NCBI RefSeq assembly: GCF_003945595.2
Contig: NW_024104421.1
Coordinates: forward strand, 3,348,001 to 3,412,000
DNA: 64,000 nt
Direction: 5' to 3'
Source of the DNA: Pipra filicauda
Taxonomy: Eukaryota; Chordata; Aves; Passeriformes; Pipridae
In this document: positions 58,901 to 64,000 of the stretch, one piece after another
Numbering within the stretch: the stretch's first letter is position 1
Layout: each line of letters begins with the position of its first letter
The notes under the pieces: generated by a model
Told to the model about the DNA's origin: nothing
Databases searched by the model: none
Seen by the model: only the letters and a program-made list of their open reading frames with translations
Made by a program: the position numbers and the translations under genes

Positions 58901-60240
58901 AAGGGTTAAAATGAGAGCTGGGTGGTCAAAACACCCACAGTTTTTGAAGCCAAAAGCTAGAAGTTAGCACAGGCTGCCATTAACAGCTCAAGGGTAGATG
59001 TCCCTTGGATCTGGCAGCCTCCCTATGTACATACGTGGGATGCTTCTAAAGCAAACTCAACCTTTTTTTGTTTTCTCTCTGCCTCCTCCACCTTAAATGC
59101 CGCTGTTTTAGCCAGCAGCTCTTTACTAGTGCCTTCTGTGGAGGAAAAAGATAAATGGATAAGCTCAACTGGGTGGTGTGGGCTGGATGTGAGGACCCCT
59201 CAGCACACCAGTGAGGCCCCACGCCAGAGCTGCTGGCTGAGCTGCAGGACACTCCCCACTGTGGCCAGCCAGCAAGGTCGTCCTGCTCAATTCCCCAGCC
59301 CCAAGCTGCACGAAAGAAAGAGCTGGAGAGGGTTCATCAGGCTCCTGTGCCAGAACTTAGACTCCAGCCACGTTTGGCAGGAATGCTAGTGTTTCTCCCC
59401 CTTCTTTAATTAAATCTACCAAATGCATTATCTCAATGACAGCCCAAACTGAAAAAGACACGATCGAGATTTTGAAAAATCCGAATCTGATCTGTCCCTG
59501 CAAGAGAAAGATGAATGGAAATGGGATTTTCCTAAAAAATTTCCTAAAATCCTCAGTGTGTCTTGGAAAAGGTGTCAAAAGTTTAATACCAGGGCCTGGA
59601 CACATGCCCTTAGTAAGTATTTCCACATGAGAGGGTTACTGAGACATAAACCAAACTCACATTCTGCTACAGAAACTAACTCAGATCTAGGAATGGGCAA
59701 CTCCTCCTAGTTATTTTCCTTCCTCTGAGTCTTGTTTCTCCAGGCACAGTCTAGTGATTTCACGATTAAGCAATTTCCCCTCCCACCTTTAAAAAAAAAA
59801 AATACAACAAAACCCCAAACAAATTTCATCTAAGCTTTGTCCTCTTCCTCCCTTCCCTCCACCTTTCTCCCCCAAAATGTCCCAGCTTTACAACCCCTGG
59901 GTAACTTCAGGGGCGCGGCAGTTGGCACATACAGACAGCACTACACGGACACACCGACAACAGCTCTGCAGCCAGCAGGCTCTCTGCTTGTTCGGTGAGC
60001 TGAAGTGCCAATAAATCCCTGCCATTATCTCCCTTTGTGACAGCCACAGTGGCATTACTGGCACCCCAGCTTCAGCATGAACCAGGTGCATCCTTCAGTG
60101 TTACAAACTCCTCCTGCCACACACTGCGTAGAAGTCTCCTAAGGCTGTCGTGGCACAGGTGAGCTGGTTTCCCCTGCTCCTCCAGGCTCCCGGAGCCTGA
60201 CTCTCAGCTCTGGCAAACCTCCATCCCCTTAGTTAAAGCC
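55913..60240. other. Downstream of FBXL14; possibly intron of a longer isoform
   Basis: No coding exon recognised. At 56640-57000 there is a moderately CpG-rich block with a TTATAGGG/TATTTAAG-type AT core, which might be an enhancer or promoter. A two-copy TATATCTAAA repeat is at 57761-57780. Confidence 0.4.
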
Positions 60241-60249
60241 CCCCACGCA

Positions 60250-60640
60250 CCACCAACGCCTGTGCGAATGGACCGGAGGTGACGGGCACCGCGAGATCCC
60301 TGGGGCTGCCCGTCTACCCCACACCCAGCGAAACCCGGCGGCGACAACACCGCTGCCTGTGACACCGGCGGGGCTTCCGCGAGCGCACGGGCTGGGTGGA
60401 GCATCCCCATCCCCGCTGCTGCCGGGAGCGGCGGAGCCGGCGGCAGCTCCCGGTCCCGCCGGCCGTCCCGCCGCGCCCCGGGGTCCCGCCTGCAGCGGCG
60501 GCGCCGCCCCGGCAGGCGGCAGCATTGCCCGCCGAGTGCGGCCCCGCCGACCCCCGCGACCTCGCGCGGGTATTCCCTGAAATCGGAGGCTTTCCACCGG
60601 CTTGCTGCGCCGTGAGAAGTCCGCGCCAGGGTACCTGTGC
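60250..60640. promoter_or_regulatory. Isolated CpG island
   Basis: About 390 bp as CpG-dense as the gene promoters, with no recognised gene start on either strand. It may be the promoter of an unannotated transcript, an alternative FBXL14 or ERC1-side exon, or a regulatory island. Plus-strand donors such as GAG|GTGACG near 60279 are possible. Confidence 0.55.
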
Positions 60641-60695
60641 TGCCTCGGGGGAAGGGGGGGTCAGCTGGGGCGTCGAGTGGGAGGGGTGAGAAATG

Positions 60696-60729
60696 GGATG
60701 GATAGATGGATGGATGGATGGATGGATGA
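60696..60729. repeat. GGAT tetranucleotide microsatellite
   Basis: About eight GGAT/GATG units with one interruption. Confidence 0.9.
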
Positions 60730-60932
60730 GAGGGCCCCGTTTGGCAACCCTGGACCACGGCTGTGCGGACGTGACACCCATCAGTGTGCCCGAGGTGGAA
60801 GGTACCAAGGGATGGCGAACTCTACTGCTGCTCATCATCATCACCACCACCAGTATTTGCTGGTGGTGAAGGGTCCCACGGGTTTGCACCGTAAACCAAA
60901 ATGGGAAGCCACACTTGGTGTAGCTGGACCAG

Positions 60933-61430
60933 TCACAGAACCACTGAATGGTCTGGGTTGGAAAGGACCTTAAAGGTCATCTCGTTCAAACCCCCCTGCC
61001 ATGGGCTGGAACACCTTCCACTAGAAGGTGGTTGCTTAAAGCCCCATCCAACCCGGCCTCGAACACTTCCAGGGGTGGGGCATCCACAGCTTCTCCGGAC
61101 AATCTGTTCCAGTGTCTCACCACCGTCACAGTAAAGAATATTTCTGATACCTAATCTAAAACTACCCTCTTTCAGTTTACAGCCATCACCCCTCGTCCTG
61201 TCACTACATATCTTTGTAAAAAGTCCCTCTCCAGCTCTCCTGTGACCCATTTAGGTACTGGGAGGTGCTCTAAGGTCTCCCTGGAGCCTGCTCTTCTCCA
61301 GGCTGAACAACCCCAGCTCCCTCAGCCTGTCTTCATAGAACTGCTCCAGCCCTCTGATCATCTCCATGGTCCTCCTCTGGACTCACTCCAACAGATCCCT
61401 GTCCTTCTTATGGTGGGATGTGCATCAATG
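60933..61430 (-). mobile_element. CR1 LINE 3' fragment
   Basis: The left edge GGTCTGGGTTGGAAAGGACC is the reverse-complemented CR1 3' end. It continues through antisense ORF2 to GGTCCTCCTCTGGACTCACT. Minus-strand sense, 5'-truncated. Confidence 0.9.
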
Positions 61431-64000
61431 CACCCCCCACTGTTGTGTGAGAACTGCACGTCCCAGCCTAACAGGCTGCCTTCTGGAAAACATCCATCCT
61501 AGACTTAGCACTTCGGCCTGAAGTCTGCATCTCTTGACACCTATAGCTTGACACCAAGAAAATTATTTTGTTTATTTGGTTTTTTAAAAGCATGCAAGTG
61601 TGAGAATGGTAATGGAGCAGGACCAAACTTAAACTAATGCCTGGATTATTTTATTTCAGTTTTGTTGTGCAGGGCTTTGCTATGTTGTTGGCAGAGATAC
61701 TCCACTGGGTACCTCTGCAGTGATTAAGGTATCTGGAGCTGTATGCACATGTCCTTTCTAATACATAAACTTGAACAGTCTTTTTTATCCAGTTCTCACA
61801 CTGCTGCTACAGATACAGCGATGATGTCTTTTTCAGAAGCAACTATACCTTATAATTTAGAGAATTAATAATTAGCTTCTGCAGGCTCATTACACACACA
61901 GACGTCAGAAAGAGAAACATCAGCATTAATGGGAAAGAGAGGTGGAAGCAACCTGACTAAGGTTTTGTCCCAGAGCCACGTGTGGCCAAACAGCGCCTGG
62001 CGTCAAGCTCTTCCATCTCCAGTCCTGCTGTTTTTTGTCACTTGGAGCAGCAAAAACAGAAATGAGTTTTCCAGCCTAAGGTAGCCCTGGAGAGGCAGAG
62101 TCAGGATAGAGAAACACTAAGCACAGAGGACATCTTCCTACTCTTCCCACGGCAGGCTGTGCCACCCAGGGCCCCAGAAGTGCTGGTGTACGAGCGTGGG
62201 CTGCGGAAGAGCTCCCAGCAGCAGGAGCCCCTCCAACAAGCCATCCATCTCTCCCTGTGCAGACTCTCCAGCCGTCATGGCTTTTATTTCAGGCAGTGGC
62301 GAGTCTCACCAAACAAACGCGGAGCTGACAGAAAGCGCCGCCCTGACAGCCCTGAAGTCCCGTCACAACAACAGGTAGGGCTCGGGTTGCAGCTCTCCCA
62401 GCTGCTCCAGCTACATCTTCACCACGACTGTCCCTGCAGCGAGGCTCGGGGACCACCCATGCGGATCAAAGCCACGGGCACTACACGGTCCCTAAGGCTG
62501 CAAATGCTGTCTCCCCTCATGCATTCCCTTCCCAAGAGGCACCTGTCCATTAGCACAGACTTGCCCAGACCACACCAAAGGCCAATCAAGCGACAGTGAC
62601 TTTCGATCTCCGGGCCCAGACCACATGGCGCGAGGACTTGTGCCCGGGCTGCCCTCTCCCTTGCCCTCACCTCCACTGGTTTCAAATGCAGCATGCCGGC
62701 GGGACATCGGGGGGAACACTGTGGGGGACATCATCTCCTGCCCACACCTGCCAGGGAGTCAGCGAGACAGGGGGAGGCTGCATGTGAGCGGCTGGGTGTA
62801 ACTTCCACCCTGTCCCTAGTGCCAAAAACAAGCATGTTAAAGCTAATCTACCCCTGTCTCAGCTCAACTGCTTTTCTGTGACTAAGCCCCTTATAATGGT
62901 TTTACTAAAATCCCCTTTTGATGGAAAAAATCCCAGCTGGAAGTTTCGGGCAGCGGCACAATGTGCAAGTCTGCGTGTCCCTTTCCCCAGCTTCACAAAA
63001 GCCTCTAATCGAGTGGAAAATTTGCTGGAGGCCAGAGGTTTAGGCCTGCAATTATTTTTTAAGGGATTATCAGGAGAGAATGGGGGTACTTACGACCCTC
63101 CCTCTCTTTGTGCTTTGCTCTGTGCCGCTTTCAGACGGACTCAGCCAGAAACCTAAACCACCGCAGCTGGATCCAGCAAAACCAGGGCTCGGTTGGGCAG
63201 CTTGCCTCCTCTCTCTTATAGGACAGATCCCAGACTCCAGGTTAGACGAGTCCCACTCCAGCAGCATGCAAGAAACAGAAGTGCTTTTCCACAGAAGTAA
63301 CACTACAAGATTTTTTTTTTTTTTTTTAAAGAAAAGCCTGAGAAAAAGCAAGAAATTCCAGTCCCGCGAGCCTCAGGGAACTGAAAAACCAAGGAGCCAG
63401 GAGGGATGAGGTCCACTGGACAGGCTGGGCTTTGGCTGCGCAAAGCCATTATGCAGGAGGTCTTATACAAGTTACTTGCAGCAAGCTCCAAAAAACACTT
63501 GGCACCGAAGACGTGCGCGCTGTAACACCCAGCTTTTAAGGGCTTTGCTCCAAGGGTGGATCCCGGCGTTAGGGTCCTTGGTGCTGTTGCGGCCTCCGAG
63601 AACAGTCAAACACCACTAAGGATCCAAAACAACTCCTTACCGGGCACAGAGCCACTTACTGTCAGCACATTTAGCATGGGCAGGCCAGAGGAGAAGCGCC
63701 GCTGGCCCTCACGCCTGGGGAGCTCCGTACCTTGCTCGGAGCTGCTGGGAACTGCCCGCGCTCACACGTGACCTGAAACCAGGTGCTTCTCCTCTACCAC
63801 CCAACTGCCGTGCTCCCGCTTGCCTAACAGCAAGTGAGCCAGACCCAGAGGAAGCAGCGGCGTTCCCTGCTTCCCCAGCAGCCTAAGGAAGAAGATGACC
63901 TGCTTTCATGCCGGTCTCCCTTCGTGGCACTTCAAACCTATCCCTCCTGGAGAAGGCACTAACCATTGGGCCTCAGACAAGGGCCATGAAAAAGGGCTAC
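61431..64000. other. Right end, intergenic or intronic
   Basis: No confirmed gene. It includes the candidate exon at 62293-62374 and a T-run at 63312-63327. By synteny the next gene beyond would be ERC1 on the minus strand, but I see no ERC1 exon. Confidence 0.4.
62293..62374 (+). other. Candidate exon (82 nt) downstream of FBXL14
   Basis: Bounded by CTTTTATTTCAG| and AACAACAG|GTAGGG on the plus strand and open in two frames, one reading SGESHQTNAELTESAALTAL and the other basic (QWRVSPNKRGADRKRR). Joined to the strong FBXL14 donor at 53573 the basic frame stays open. I do not recognise either peptide, and the C-terminus expected from human FBXL14 is not encoded here, so this may be chance or a lncRNA exon. 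Confidence 0.2.

Noticed and set aside
1..64000. CRISPR arrays, tRNA/rRNA genes, viral coding genes or bacterial systems
   Set aside because: No regular spaced repeats, no cloverleaf candidates and no gag/pol/env frames. The window is an ordinary avian gene neighbourhood.

Overview
This is a stretch of bird nuclear genome, most likely from a passerine. Several features support this: spliced vertebrate genes with GT/AG introns, CpG-island promoters, many CR1 LINE fragments in both orientations, and two solo endogenous-retrovirus LTRs that I recognise from memory as avian types. There are no bacterial operons, CRISPR arrays or tRNA/rRNA genes. Gene order matches the vertebrate block ADIPOR2 - WNT5B - FBXL14 (human 12p13.33), here reversed relative to human: ADIPOR2 (-), WNT5B (-), FBXL14 (+).

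Layout. 1-4930 is AT-rich DNA, probably intron 1 of ADIPOR2. 4560-5260 is a CpG island with an inverted CCAAT box and a strong minus-strand splice donor, read as ADIPOR2 non-coding exon 1. 5278-6742 holds two CR1 copies. 6191-9397 contains a roughly 190-215 bp sequence repeated in opposite orientations about 2.8 kb apart; between the arms lies a possible unrecognised minus-strand coding exon (7595-7731), which is phase-compatible with an ATG-containing exon ending at 10409. 13.9-29.9 kb is WNT5B. Its four coding exons join without a phase conflict into a 359-residue protein with all 24 Wnt cysteines. 30-51 kb is intergenic between the divergent genes WNT5B and FBXL14, with microsatellites, two solo LTRs and CR1 fragments. 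51.5-53.6 kb is the FBXL14 CpG island and its single 400-codon coding exon, followed by a long AT-rich 3' UTR to about 55.9 kb. 56-64 kb has no confirmed gene, but carries an isolated CpG island (60.25-60.64 kb), a CR1 copy and a weak candidate exon.

Function. WNT5B encodes a secreted, lipidated non-canonical Wnt ligand. FBXL14 encodes the substrate receptor of an SCF ubiquitin ligase known to act on Snail-family factors. ADIPOR2 encodes an adiponectin receptor, but only its promoter end is in view. The three are neighbours by conserved synteny, not as an operon. I found no defence or mobile system. The most unusual items are the candidate small gene inside the inverted repeat, a perfect 11-bp hairpin built from C/EBP-like sites next to the ADIPOR2 promoter, a start-stop uORF in the FBXL14 leader, and the isolated CpG islands.
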